Positions 1 through 5,725 of a stretch of DNA of 5,735 nt are shown piece after piece (the first letter of the stretch is position 1; each line of letters starts with the position of its first letter). Position numbers and translations under genes: made by a program. Source of the DNA: Akkermansia muciniphila (GTDB lineage Bacteria; Pseudomonadota; Gammaproteobacteria; Burkholderiales; Burkholderiaceae_C); NCBI GenBank assembly GCA_943327015.2, contig CALPVM020000168.1, positions 1-5,735 of the forward strand, written 5' to 3'. The notes beneath the pieces are model-generated. The model saw only the letters and a program-made list of their open reading frames with translations. It made no database searches and was not told the origin of the DNA.

Positions 1-4
1 AGCC

Positions 5-36
5 AAAACGCTTGCGTGCTGTTGAGTGCCTCAAGC
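5..36 (-). terminator. Candidate weak intrinsic terminator after the class V aminotransferase gene
   Basis: Reading the minus strand just past the TGA stop (40-38), GCTTG (36-32) can pair with CAAGC (14-10), followed by G and TTTT (8-5). A competing fold pairs TTGAG (34-30) with CTCAA (26-22) around a GCA loop. The stems are short and the T run is only four bases, so this is a possible terminator rather than a clear one. The window edge prevents seeing what lies beyond. Confidence 0.3.
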
Positions 37-37
37 A

Positions 38-1177
38 TCAGGCATGGGCTGGCAATATTTTGCTGAGAGCACTTTCCAGTTGGGCCACCGTACGGTCTAC
101 GTTATGCCATTTATCCAGGCCAAATAAACCAATGCGGAATGTCATAAAGTCGGCTGGCTCGTCGCACTGAAGCGGCACACCAGCGGCAGTTTGTAGACCT
201 TCGGCCAAAAATTTGCGGCTGGACTGTACTTCAGGGTCTTGGGTGTAACTCACTACCACACCAGGAGCTTTAAAGCCTTCTGCGGCTACGCTGCGCAGGC
301 CGTGGCGCTCAAACAGGGCGCGCACTTTACTGCCTAATTCGATTTGTTCGGCGCGTACCTTGTCAAAACCGTATTCTTTGGTTTCCAGCATGATGTCGCG
401 CAAGCGGGTCAGGGCATCGGTGGGCATAGTGGTGTGGTAAACGTGTCCGCCACCCTCGTATGTTTCCATAATTTGCAGCCATTTTTTCAGGTCGCAGGCA
501 AAGCTGGAGCTGGTGGTGGTGTCAATGGCAGTACGGGCGCGTTCACTCAGCATTACCATGGCGCAGCAGGGAGAGCTGCTCCAGCCCTTTTGTGGTGCGC
601 TAATGAGCACATCCACTCCGGTGGACTGCATATCGACCCACACCGCGCCAGAGGCAATGCAGTCCAGCACCATCAGCCCACCTACGGCGTGCACCGCATC
701 GGCTATTGCGCGCAAATAATCATCCGGCAAAATCATGCCCGCAGAGGTTTCTACGTGCGGGGCAAAAACGACAGCGGGTTGGTGTTGCTGGATGGCGGAT
801 ACCACTTCTTCAATCGGGGCTGGAATCCAAGCAGCCTCTTTTTCGGTACTGGTGCGGCGCGCTTTGAGTACGATAGATTCTTGGGCAATGCGTCCCATGT
901 CCAGAATTTGCGTCCAACGGTAGCTGAACCAGCCGTTGCGGATGATGAGCACTTTTTTGTCGTGCGCAAACTGGCGCGCTACGGCTTCCATACCAAATGT
1001 GCCACTACCGGGGATGAGTGCTGTGGATTTGGCGTTGTACACCGTTTTTAATATGCCCGAAATATCGGTCATGACACCGCGAAAGCGTTGTGACATGTGG
1101 TTCAGCGCCCGGTCGGTATATACCACCGAAAATTCCAGCAAGCCGTTGGGGTCTACGTCGGGTAAAAGTCCTGGCAT
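38..1177 (-). CDS. Class V PLP-dependent aminotransferase (alanine-glyoxylate aminotransferase-like)
   Basis: A 379-residue protein of the fold-type I, class V aminotransferase superfamily, the group that contains alanine-glyoxylate, serine-glyoxylate and 2-aminoethylphosphonate aminotransferases. Visible signatures, numbered from the chosen start: the cofactor phosphate-binding loop GSGTFGMEA (57-65), HVETSAG (141-147), the aspartate expected to contact the pyridine nitrogen in VLDCIASGA (Asp172), and the Schiff-base lysine in SAPQKGWSSSP (Lys197). A C-terminal FRIGLFG (347-353) resembles the substrate-carboxylate arginine region of the family. It is likely a cytoplasmic homodimer moving an amino group between an amino acid and a 2-oxoacid such as glyoxylate or pyruvate; the actual substrates are not determinable. 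The frame stays open back to a GTG at 1270, but the ATG at 1177 is preferred because GAGG lies 8 bases upstream and the extra 31 residues do not look like family sequence. It is divergent from the FAD monooxygenase. Confidence 0.9.
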   Translation of the reverse strand: MPGLLPDVDPNGLLEFSVVYTDRALNHMSQRFRGVMTDISGILKTVYNAKSTALIPGSGTFGMEAVARQFAHDKKVLIIRNGWFSYRWTQILDMGRIAQESIVLKARRTSTEKEAAWIPAPIEEVVSAIQQHQPAVVFAPHVETSAGMILPDDYLRAIADAVHAVGGLMVLDCIASGAVWVDMQSTGVDVLISAPQKGWSSSPCCAMVMLSERARTAIDTTTSSSFACDLKKWLQIMETYEGGGHVYHTTMPTDALTRLRDIMLETKEYGFDKVRAEQIELGSKVRALFERHGLRSVAAEGFKAPGVVVSYTQDPEVQSSRKFLAEGLQTAAGVPLQCDEPADFMTFRIGLFGLDKWHNVDRTVAQLESALSKILPAHA

Positions 1178-1185
1178 GGTTGTGT

Positions 1186-1189
1186 CCTC
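1186..1189 (-). promoter_or_regulatory. Ribosome binding site deciding the aminotransferase start
   Basis: On the minus strand GAGG occupies 1189-1186, followed by 8 bases and the ATG at 1177-1175. This fixes the start at 1177 rather than at the upstream GTG at 1270. It directly touches the base of the inverted repeat at 1190-1228. Confidence 0.7.
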
Positions 1190-1228
1190 GCATTTTTTCA
1201 ATGGCTGTACTGTAGCCTGAAAAAATGC
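1190..1228. repeat. 11-bp perfect inverted repeat in the divergent control region
   Basis: GCATTTTTTCA (1190-1200) is the exact reverse complement of TGAAAAAATGC (1218-1228). Inside it, GGCT (1203-1206) pairs with AGCC (1214-1217) around a 7-base loop, leaving only the AT at 1201-1202 as a bulge. In the aminotransferase mRNA this would be a hairpin ending at the Shine-Dalgarno GAGG. On the plus strand the stem is followed by TTTTT (1229-1233), so it also has the shape of an intrinsic terminator in that direction. Candidate roles are a repressor or activator site, a leader hairpin affecting translation, or a block to antisense transcription; the sequence does not choose between them. Confidence 0.75.
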
Positions 1229-1232
1229 TTTT

Positions 1233-1249
1233 TGCAGTTCTGCACTGCA
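1233..1249. repeat. Second short palindrome in the divergent control region
   Basis: TGCAGT (1233-1238) and ACTGCA (1244-1249) form a perfect 6-bp inverted repeat with a 5-base spacer, and the overlapping TGCAG/CTGCA pair (1233-1237 and 1240-1244) gives an alternative fold. Length and symmetry suit a dimeric regulator site between the two divergent genes. No regulator gene is present in the window, so this is tentative. I could not find a convincing sigma70 promoter for either divergent gene in 1178-1304. Confidence 0.4.
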
Positions 1250-1304
1250 TACCATTTTGATGTGTGTCACTTTGCTTGCAGGCGTTTACACAGACAATAG
1301 CGCC

Positions 1305-2486
1305 ATGATGAATGATTTGATGATTGTGGGCGGTGGCATTGGTGGCTTGGCTACGGCGTTAGCTTGTGTACAGCAGGGTGCCAAGGTGCATGTGCTGGAG
1401 CAGGCTGCACAGTTTGGAGAGGTGGGGGCGGGTATTCAAATGGGCCCCAATGTGGTGCGAGTACTCGAAAAATGGGGTTTGGGTGATGCCCTGAAAGCAG
1501 TTGCGGCATTTCCCGCACGGCTGGAAGTACGCAATGCTTTGTCGGGTCAAATGTTAGGAATTTTGCCTTTGCACTCAATGCCGGAGCGATACGGTGCGGC
1601 CTATGCCACGATTGCGCGTGCAGATTTGCATGGTGTGTTGTTGCAAGCGGTGCAGCAGTTTGAGCAAGTGCAGCTGCAACTCAATACCCAGTTAAAGACT
1701 GTGGCACAACTGCCCCACGAGGTTCAGGTGCAAGTGAGTATCGACAAAACGCGTGAAGAATCTTACGCCACGCCTGCATTGATTGGAGCAGACGGTTTGT
1801 GGAGCAAGGTGCGCGCAGCGGTGTTGCCAGAGTCGCCTGTGCGCGATACTGGGCATTTGGCGTTCAGAGCGATGCTGCCACAAAGTGAACTGCCCTTATT
1901 TTTGCGCAGCCAGGTTGTTACCGCTTGGCTGGGTCCGCGTTTTCATGCGGTGCAATATCCGGTGCGCGGTGGAGAGTGGCTAAATGTGGTGGCCATTGTG
2001 CAGGGGAAGGTCGAAGGCGATGTGACGGATTGGAACCACCAAGCCAGTGCGTCAGAGGTGCGTGTGTGCTTGGCAAATGCAGCATCCCCTTTGCTGGATT
2101 TGCTGCATGCTATAGACCATTGGCGTTTGTGGGCGTTGCGGGATCGCCCGCCCATGCGCAGCGCTTCTGAGCACGCTTTTGGCCGCATTGCTTTACTGGG
2201 TGATGCTGCGCACCCGATGCGCCCCTATCTGGCGCAAGGTGCGGGTATGGCTATTGAAGATGCCGCGACCTTAGCCACGGTGCTGCAGCAACCCGGTATT
2301 GAAGTTCAGAAAGGTCTGGAGCAGTTTGCGCAGCAGCGTTGGCAGCGCAATGCCCGTGTACAAAAGCGCGCTGAACGCAATGGCAAAATTTTTCATATGC
2401 GCGGTGGTTTGCGCGTGGGGCGGGACTGGTCGCTGCGTTTGCTGGGGCACAGGTTGCTGGATATTCCTTGGTTGTATAGCCGTTAA
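1305..2486 (+). CDS. FAD-dependent monooxygenase, salicylate/3-hydroxybenzoate hydroxylase-like
   Basis: A 393-residue group A flavoprotein monooxygenase of the kind that uses NAD(P)H and O2 to hydroxylate aromatic substrates. Three family signatures are intact: the N-terminal dinucleotide-binding loop GGGIGG (9-14) followed by a basic-acidic strand ending HVLEQ, the GADG motif (161-164) that contacts FAD and NAD(P)H, and GDAAHPMRPYLAQG (299-312), which binds the FAD ribose and pyrophosphate. ARADL (104-108) matches the conserved Arg/Asp segment of the family. No signal peptide or membrane segment is seen, so it is cytoplasmic, and the length is normal for a single-component hydroxylase. The ATG at 1305 (or the adjacent one at 1308) is preferred because it places GGGIGG at the usual distance; the frame is open to a TTG/ATG at 1257/1260, and no start has a strong ribosome site. 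Substrate is unknown: salicylate, hydroxybenzoate, hydroxynicotinate and other ring acids are all possible. No ring-cleavage genes lie alongside. Confidence 0.88.
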   Translation: MMNDLMIVGGGIGGLATALACVQQGAKVHVLEQAAQFGEVGAGIQMGPNVVRVLEKWGLGDALKAVAAFPARLEVRNALSGQMLGILPLHSMPERYGAAYATIARADLHGVLLQAVQQFEQVQLQLNTQLKTVAQLPHEVQVQVSIDKTREESYATPALIGADGLWSKVRAAVLPESPVRDTGHLAFRAMLPQSELPLFLRSQVVTAWLGPRFHAVQYPVRGGEWLNVVAIVQGKVEGDVTDWNHQASASEVRVCLANAASPLLDLLHAIDHWRLWALRDRPPMRSASEHAFGRIALLGDAAHPMRPYLAQGAGMAIEDAATLATVLQQPGIEVQKGLEQFAQQRWQRNARVQKRAERNGKIFHMRGGLRVGRDWSLRLLGHRLLDIPWLYSR

Positions 2487-2521
2487 ACTGTTAATTTTTG
2501 GTTTATGTGGGTTTCATCTAT

Positions 2522-2543
2522 ATTGGGTTGCAATAGAACCAAT
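2522..2543. repeat. Imperfect inverted repeat over the -35 of the toxin-antitoxin promoter
   Basis: ATTGGGTT (2522-2529) faces AACCAAT (2537-2543), symmetric apart from one extra G in the left arm, with a 7-base centre. A further TTGGTT lies at 2498-2503. The repeat covers the proposed -35 element, which is where an antitoxin or toxin-antitoxin complex would bind to repress its own operon. Autorepression is usual for Phd/YefM modules; this site as the operator is inference. Confidence 0.4.
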
Positions 2544-2556
2544 AAAAGATTATATT
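2528..2556 (+). promoter_or_regulatory. Sigma70-like promoter of the toxin-antitoxin operon
   Basis: TTGCAA (2528-2533, 4 of 6 matches to TTGACA) is followed after exactly 17 bases by TATATT (2551-2556, 5 of 6 matches to TATAAT). Transcription would begin near 2563, giving a leader of about 25 bases before the antitoxin ATG. The region is strongly AT-rich (hand count 30% GC over 2521-2580), so chance matches are more likely than elsewhere, but position and spacing fit well. Confidence 0.6.
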
Positions 2557-2586
2557 AAGACCTATGCCACTTTGAAAGTTACAACC

Positions 2587-2865
2587 ATGCTCTACTCAAC
2601 ACAAGTTAAACCTATTAGCTACTTTAAAGCGAACGCTGCCGAGTTGCTTGTCGAGTTGGCGGAGCATCGTCAACCCCTAGTTATTACACAAAATGGTGAG
2701 GCCAAAGCGGTGTTGCAGGATGTGGCTTCTTATGAGCAAACCCAGGAGGCGATGGCTTTGCTAAAAATTTTGGCACTTGGTCAGCGTGACTTGGAAGCCG
2801 GTAAATTCAAGCCGGTGGCTGAGGTGGTAACACGACTGCGAAACAAGCACACGGTGGACTTATAG
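2587..2865 (+). CDS. Type II antitoxin, Phd/YefM family
   Basis: A 92-residue protein with the layout of Phd/YefM antitoxins. The N-terminal half, with ISYFKANAAELLVEL (10-24), QPLVITQNGEAKAVL (29-43) and SYEQTQEAMALL (48-59), matches the conserved DNA-binding fold. The charged C-terminal tail (about 60-92) is the part expected to wrap and neutralise the toxin. It should bind its partner toxin and repress its own promoter. The frame is open upstream into the monooxygenase gene, but the ATG at 2587 begins exactly where family members begin and follows a good promoter. The ribosome site is weak (GAAAG about 10 bases upstream). The TAG stop overlaps the toxin GTG by one base. The low GC of the cassette compared with its neighbours suggests acquisition by transfer. 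Confidence 0.9.
   Translation: MLYSTQVKPISYFKANAAELLVELAEHRQPLVITQNGEAKAVLQDVASYEQTQEAMALLKILALGQRDLEAGKFKPVAEVVTRLRNKHTVDL
2853..2858 (+). promoter_or_regulatory. Ribosome binding site supporting the GTG start of the toxin
   Basis: GGTGGA lies inside the last codons of the antitoxin gene, 6 bases before the GTG at 2865. It supports a GTG start with a one-base overlap (TAGTG) and translational coupling of toxin to antitoxin. Confidence 0.6.
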
Positions 2866-3203
2866 TGAGCAGGTTTGAAACATATTCGGTAGTATTGACC
2901 AAGGCTGCCGAGCAAGACTTGGAAGATATTTATGACTACATCGCAAAATTTGATTGTCTGGCAAGTGCAAACCACGTTTTAGACCAGTTGCTTGAACTGG
3001 TAGATAGTTTGGCACACTTCCCTGAGCGGGGTAACTACCCAAAGGAGCTTGTAGCGTTAGGTATTAAAGAATACCGTCAAACTACCTTTAAACCTTACCG
3101 GGTAATTTATCGAGTTGTTGAGAACCAAGTGGTGATTTTTTTAATTGTTGATGGGCGCAGAGACATGCAGTCGGTTTTGGCTCGCAGACTACTCAGCTCT
3201 TGA
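2865..3203 (+). CDS. Type II toxin, RelE/ParE family
   Basis: A 112-residue basic protein with the RelE/ParE fold pattern. An N-terminal strand YSVVLTKAAEQDLEDIYDYI (7-26) leads into the first helix. A helix ending near HFPERG (51-56) is followed by the hallmark strands FKPYRVIYRV (75-84) and VVIFLIVDGRRDMQSVL (89-105), with a final RRLL. RelE members cut ribosome-bound mRNA, while ParE members poison DNA gyrase. The two share this fold, and the sequence alone does not settle which activity applies; the well-conserved RVIYR segment shows an intact protein. It starts at GTG overlapping the antitoxin stop, so the two form one operon. Sampled GC is 42% over 2881-2940 and 35% over 3061-3120, below the arginine genes to the right. 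It ends 12 bases from the convergent YkgJ-type gene with no clear terminator between. Confidence 0.9.
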   Translation: MSRFETYSVVLTKAAEQDLEDIYDYIAKFDCLASANHVLDQLLELVDSLAHFPERGNYPKELVALGIKEYRQTTFKPYRVIYRVVENQVVIFLIVDGRRDMQSVLARRLLSS

Positions 3204-3215
3204 GTTGGCAGAAAT

Positions 3216-3521
3216 TTAAGCTACCGGCGCTAACCCATGCCTAGCCCGAGCCCTTGCACAAGCATCACTCCCTTCTTCAAACTCCCTGCAGGGCGAAGGC
3301 CGCCATTCGTAAATAACACAGCCCACTTTTTGACCCACCGTGCCGGTCAATGCGGCACACCGAATCGGCACATGGTCGGTGCCCCGCATACGGCAGGTGC
3401 TGCCGTTGACTTCTACGGTTAAACCGGCAGGTACTGAGCCGCCCATGTCGTCCAGCTCATACACGGCAAAGTCCACCCTAAAACAGGCGCAACACGCGCC
3501 ACAGCTGGTGCAAGCGCTCAT
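3216..3521 (-). CDS. YkgJ-type cysteine-cluster protein
   Basis: A 101-residue protein rich in cysteine with the YkgJ-family pattern: a leading cluster CTSCGACCAC (Cys4, 7, 10, 11, 13), then Cys43, Cys55, Cys68, the motif YEWRPSPCREF (71-81, Cys78) and Cys88. Such proteins are thought to bind a metal ion, zinc or an iron-sulfur cluster; the biological role is not established. It is soluble, with no signal or membrane segment. The ATG lies 6 bases after the argF stop and has no clear Shine-Dalgarno of its own, so translation is probably coupled to argF and the gene is the last member of the arginine operon. A direct role in arginine synthesis is not implied by the sequence. Confidence 0.88.
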   Translation of the reverse strand: MSACTSCGACCACFRVDFAVYELDDMGGSVPAGLTVEVNGSTCRMRGTDHVPIRCAALTGTVGQKVGCVIYEWRPSPCREFEEGSDACARARARHGLAPVA

Positions 3522-3527
3522 GTGGAT

Positions 3528-4451
3528 TTAAGCGGCAACTCGCCCTAGTAGCAAATACTCCATCAGCGCTTTTTGCACGTGCATGCGGTTTTCGGCTTCG
3601 TCCCAAACCACACTTTGCGGGCCGTCTATCACCTCGGCCTCTACTTCTTCGCCCCGGTGTGCGGGGAGACAGTGCATAAAAAGCGCATCTGGCGCAGCAG
3701 CGGCCATCATGGCGCGGTTGACTTGCCATGCGGCAAACGCTTGGCGACGCGTTTCGTTCTCGGCTTCAAAGCCCATGCTGGTCCACACATCGGTGGTAAT
3801 GAGGTCGGCACCGGCGCAGGCTTCCATCGGATTGGCAAAAGTTTTGTAGCTACCCGCACCCATATCGGCGGGGGCGGCAGCGGTTTTTTCGTTAACTTCA
3901 TAACCGCTGGGCGTGCTCACCCGCAGGTGAAAGCCCAGCAGGGCAGCAGCTTGCAACCAGGTGTTGGCCATGTTGTTGCCGTCACCCACCCATGCCACGG
4001 TTTTGCCGGCAATGGAGCCACGGTGCTCCATAAAGGTAAATATGTCGGCCAAAATCTGGCAGGGGTGAAATTCGTTGGTTAAGCCGTTAATGACCGGCAC
4101 ACGCGAGTGGGCAGCAAATGCCTCGATCTTGGTTTGCTCATAGGTGCGAATCATCACCAAATCGACCATGCGGCTAATGACCTTGGCGCTGTCTTCAATC
4201 GGCTCAGCGCGGCCTAGTTGGCTGTCGCCGGTGGTGAGGTGCACTACACTGCCACCCATTTGGTACATGCCAGCCTCAAAGCTCACCCGTGTGCGGGTAG
4301 AGGCTTTTTCAAAAATCATGGCCAGTGTACGGTCTACCAGCGGGCGGTATTTTTCGTAAGCCTTGAACTTTTGCTTGATGATGGCGGCACGCTCCAGAAT
4401 ATAGAGCGTATCTTGCGCACTCAGGTCGTTAAATTGCAGGTAGTGTTGCAT
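3528..4451 (-). CDS. argF: Ornithine carbamoyltransferase
   Basis: A 307-residue enzyme that joins carbamoyl phosphate to ornithine to give citrulline, in the cytoplasm, usually as a trimer. All signature segments are present: the carbamoyl-phosphate loop STRTR (51-55), HPCQ (129-132), the WVGDGNNM segment (154-161) at the start of the ornithine domain, DVWTSMG (221-227) carrying the SMG loop that distinguishes ornithine from aspartate carbamoyltransferases, and HCLPAHRG (260-267) with the catalytic cysteine. The length is standard for the anabolic enzyme, and no catabolic arcA or arcC neighbour is present, so biosynthesis is favoured. The start ATG is 8 bases after the argD stop without an obvious strong ribosome site, which suggests coupling. 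The product feeds argininosuccinate synthesis by genes outside this window. Confidence 0.97.
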   Translation of the reverse strand: MQHYLQFNDLSAQDTLYILERAAIIKQKFKAYEKYRPLVDRTLAMIFEKASTRTRVSFEAGMYQMGGSVVHLTTGDSQLGRAEPIEDSAKVISRMVDLVMIRTYEQTKIEAFAAHSRVPVINGLTNEFHPCQILADIFTFMEHRGSIAGKTVAWVGDGNNMANTWLQAAALLGFHLRVSTPSGYEVNEKTAAAPADMGAGSYKTFANPMEACAGADLITTDVWTSMGFEAENETRRQAFAAWQVNRAMMAAAAPDALFMHCLPAHRGEEVEAEVIDGPQSVVWDEAENRMHVQKALMEYLLLGRVAA

Positions 4452-4459
4452 GGGTTAAC

Positions 4460-5680
4460 TTACGCGCTGGCGCTCAGAAAGGTTTTAATCAGCGGGCACA
4501 AAATACGCACAATCTCGTCTGCTTCCTGCATGCTCAAAATCAGTGGCGGCACCATGCGCACCACGCTGTCAGCGGTAACGCTCACCAGCAATCCGTTGTT
4601 GGCACAAATTTGCACCAGTTCGCCACAGGGGCGGCTAAGGTCAATGCCCAGCATCAAGCCCTGACCGCGCACTTCTTTTACGGTACCGCTGGTTAGCTCT
4701 GCAGCCAAGGCGTTTTGTAGCGCAGCTTTCAGATATGCACCTACATTGGCTGCATTCGACAGTAAACAGTCTTCTTCCATAATGCGGATGGTCTCCACAC
4801 CCGCCCGCATGGAAAGCGGGTTGCCACCAAAGGTGGAGCCGTGGTTGCCCGGAGCAAAAATATGCGCAGCTTTCGGGCCAGCCACCACTGCGCCCACGGG
4901 CACACCAGAGCCTAAACCTTTGGCCAATGGCATTACATCCGGCACAATGCCGGCCCATTGGTGCGCAAACCATTTGCCGGTGCGCCCCATGCCGCATTGC
5001 ACTTCGTCAATCATCAGCAGCCAGTCTTGTGCGTCGCACAAAGCACGTACGTCGCGAAGGTAGTCTTTGTCCATTGGGTTAACACCGCCTTCACCCTGAA
5101 TAGCTTCAAAAAACACGGCCACTACGTTCGGGTTGTTGGCGGTGGCGGCTTTGAGTGCGTCGATGTTATTAATGGGCACACGGATAAAACCCTCCACCAA
5201 GGGGCCAAATCCGGCCTGCACCTTGGGGTTGCCGGTAGCACTGAGTGTGGCGATAGAACGGCCATGAAAAGCGCGCTCGTACACCACCACCTCAGGGCGC
5301 TCAATGCCCTTGTCGTGACCAAACTTGCGTGCCAGTTTTAGGGCTGCTTCGTTGGCCTCTAAACCGGTGGAGCAGAAAAACACATTGGTCATGCCCGATA
5401 ACTCTACCAGCTTGGCAGCCAGTGCCTCCTGGTGTGGAATATGGTAGTAGTTGGAGGTATGAATCAGTTGCGTGAGTTGATGCTGCAAAGCAGGCACCAG
5501 CTTGGGGTGGTTGTGCCCCAAGGTATTGACAGCAATGCCGCCTAGTGCGTCCAAGTATTCTTTGCCGTTAGTGTCCCACACGCGGCAACCTTGCCCGTGC
5601 GATAGAGCAATGGGTAAACGGCCATAGGTGTTCATCACATGGGGTGATGCGGGCGGTGTAGATGGCAAGGCGGCGGTCAT
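4460..5680 (-). CDS. argD: Acetylornithine aminotransferase
   Basis: A 406-residue class III PLP aminotransferase. It exchanges the amino group between glutamate and N-acetylglutamate 5-semialdehyde to make N-acetylornithine, one step of arginine biosynthesis; many family members also serve lysine synthesis through succinyl-diaminopimelate. Signatures: STGLEANEAALKLAR (104-118) for cofactor phosphate binding, FHGRS (138-142), EAIQGEGG (192-199), DEVQCGMGRTG (225-235) with the pyridine-contacting aspartate, the Schiff-base lysine in LAKGLG (Lys254), and GSTFGGNP (281-288). Full length and intact. The start at 5680 is backed by GGAG 7 bases upstream; an internal Met16 is less likely. Ornithine or succinylornithine specificity cannot be excluded from sequence, but direct coupling to argF supports the arginine role. 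It is the first visible gene of the argD-argF-ykgJ operon. Confidence 0.94.
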   Translation of the reverse strand: MTAALPSTPPASPHVMNTYGRLPIALSHGQGCRVWDTNGKEYLDALGGIAVNTLGHNHPKLVPALQHQLTQLIHTSNYYHIPHQEALAAKLVELSGMTNVFFCSTGLEANEAALKLARKFGHDKGIERPEVVVYERAFHGRSIATLSATGNPKVQAGFGPLVEGFIRVPINNIDALKAATANNPNVVAVFFEAIQGEGGVNPMDKDYLRDVRALCDAQDWLLMIDEVQCGMGRTGKWFAHQWAGIVPDVMPLAKGLGSGVPVGAVVAGPKAAHIFAPGNHGSTFGGNPLSMRAGVETIRIMEEDCLLSNAANVGAYLKAALQNALAAELTSGTVKEVRGQGLMLGIDLSRPCGELVQICANNGLLVSVTADSVVRMVPPLILSMQEADEIVRILCPLIKTFLSASA

Positions 5681-5687
5681 GCAGAGG

Positions 5688-5691
5688 CTCC
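5688..5691 (-). promoter_or_regulatory. Ribosome binding site of argD
   Basis: On the minus strand GGAG (5691-5688) is followed by 7 bases and the ATG at 5680-5678. It supports the first ATG over the internal one at residue 16. Confidence 0.65.
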
Positions 5692-5719
5692 AGTCACAGA
5701 ATTAGGCAGCAGAGGTGCG

Positions 5720-5725
5720 ATTTTA
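5720..5725 (-). promoter_or_regulatory. Possible -10 element upstream of argD
   Basis: The minus strand reads TAAAAT here, 5 of 6 matches to TATAAT, about 40 bases upstream of the argD start. Its -35 would fall beyond the window edge, so the promoter cannot be confirmed. No arginine-repressor-like palindrome is visible in the 55 bases available. Confidence 0.25.

Noticed and set aside
344..1051. 235-codon plus-strand open frame opposite the aminotransferase
   Set aside because: It is His/Gly-rich with no recognisable domain and lies entirely on the complement of a clear enzyme gene, so it is a shadow frame.
1178..1270. N-terminal extension of the aminotransferase back to a GTG at 1270
   Set aside because: The segment contains the control-region palindromes, does not resemble family sequence, and a good ribosome site supports the ATG at 1177.
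2299..2586. Long open frame running from inside the monooxygenase gene into the antitoxin
   Set aside because: The first part overlaps the monooxygenase in another frame and gives low-complexity Trp/Cys-rich sequence. The antitoxin family sequence begins at the ATG at 2587, after its own promoter.
3191..3205. ACTCA/TGAGT inverted repeat at the end of the toxin gene as a terminator
   Set aside because: The stem is only 5 bp and no T tract follows on either strand.
3573..4082. 169-codon plus-strand open frame opposite argF
   Set aside because: It is fully antisense to argF, has no motif, and its composition reflects the codon bias of the opposite strand.
4958..5341. 127-codon plus-strand open frame opposite argD
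   Set aside because: It is antisense to conserved argD motifs and has no family resemblance or ribosome site that I can support.
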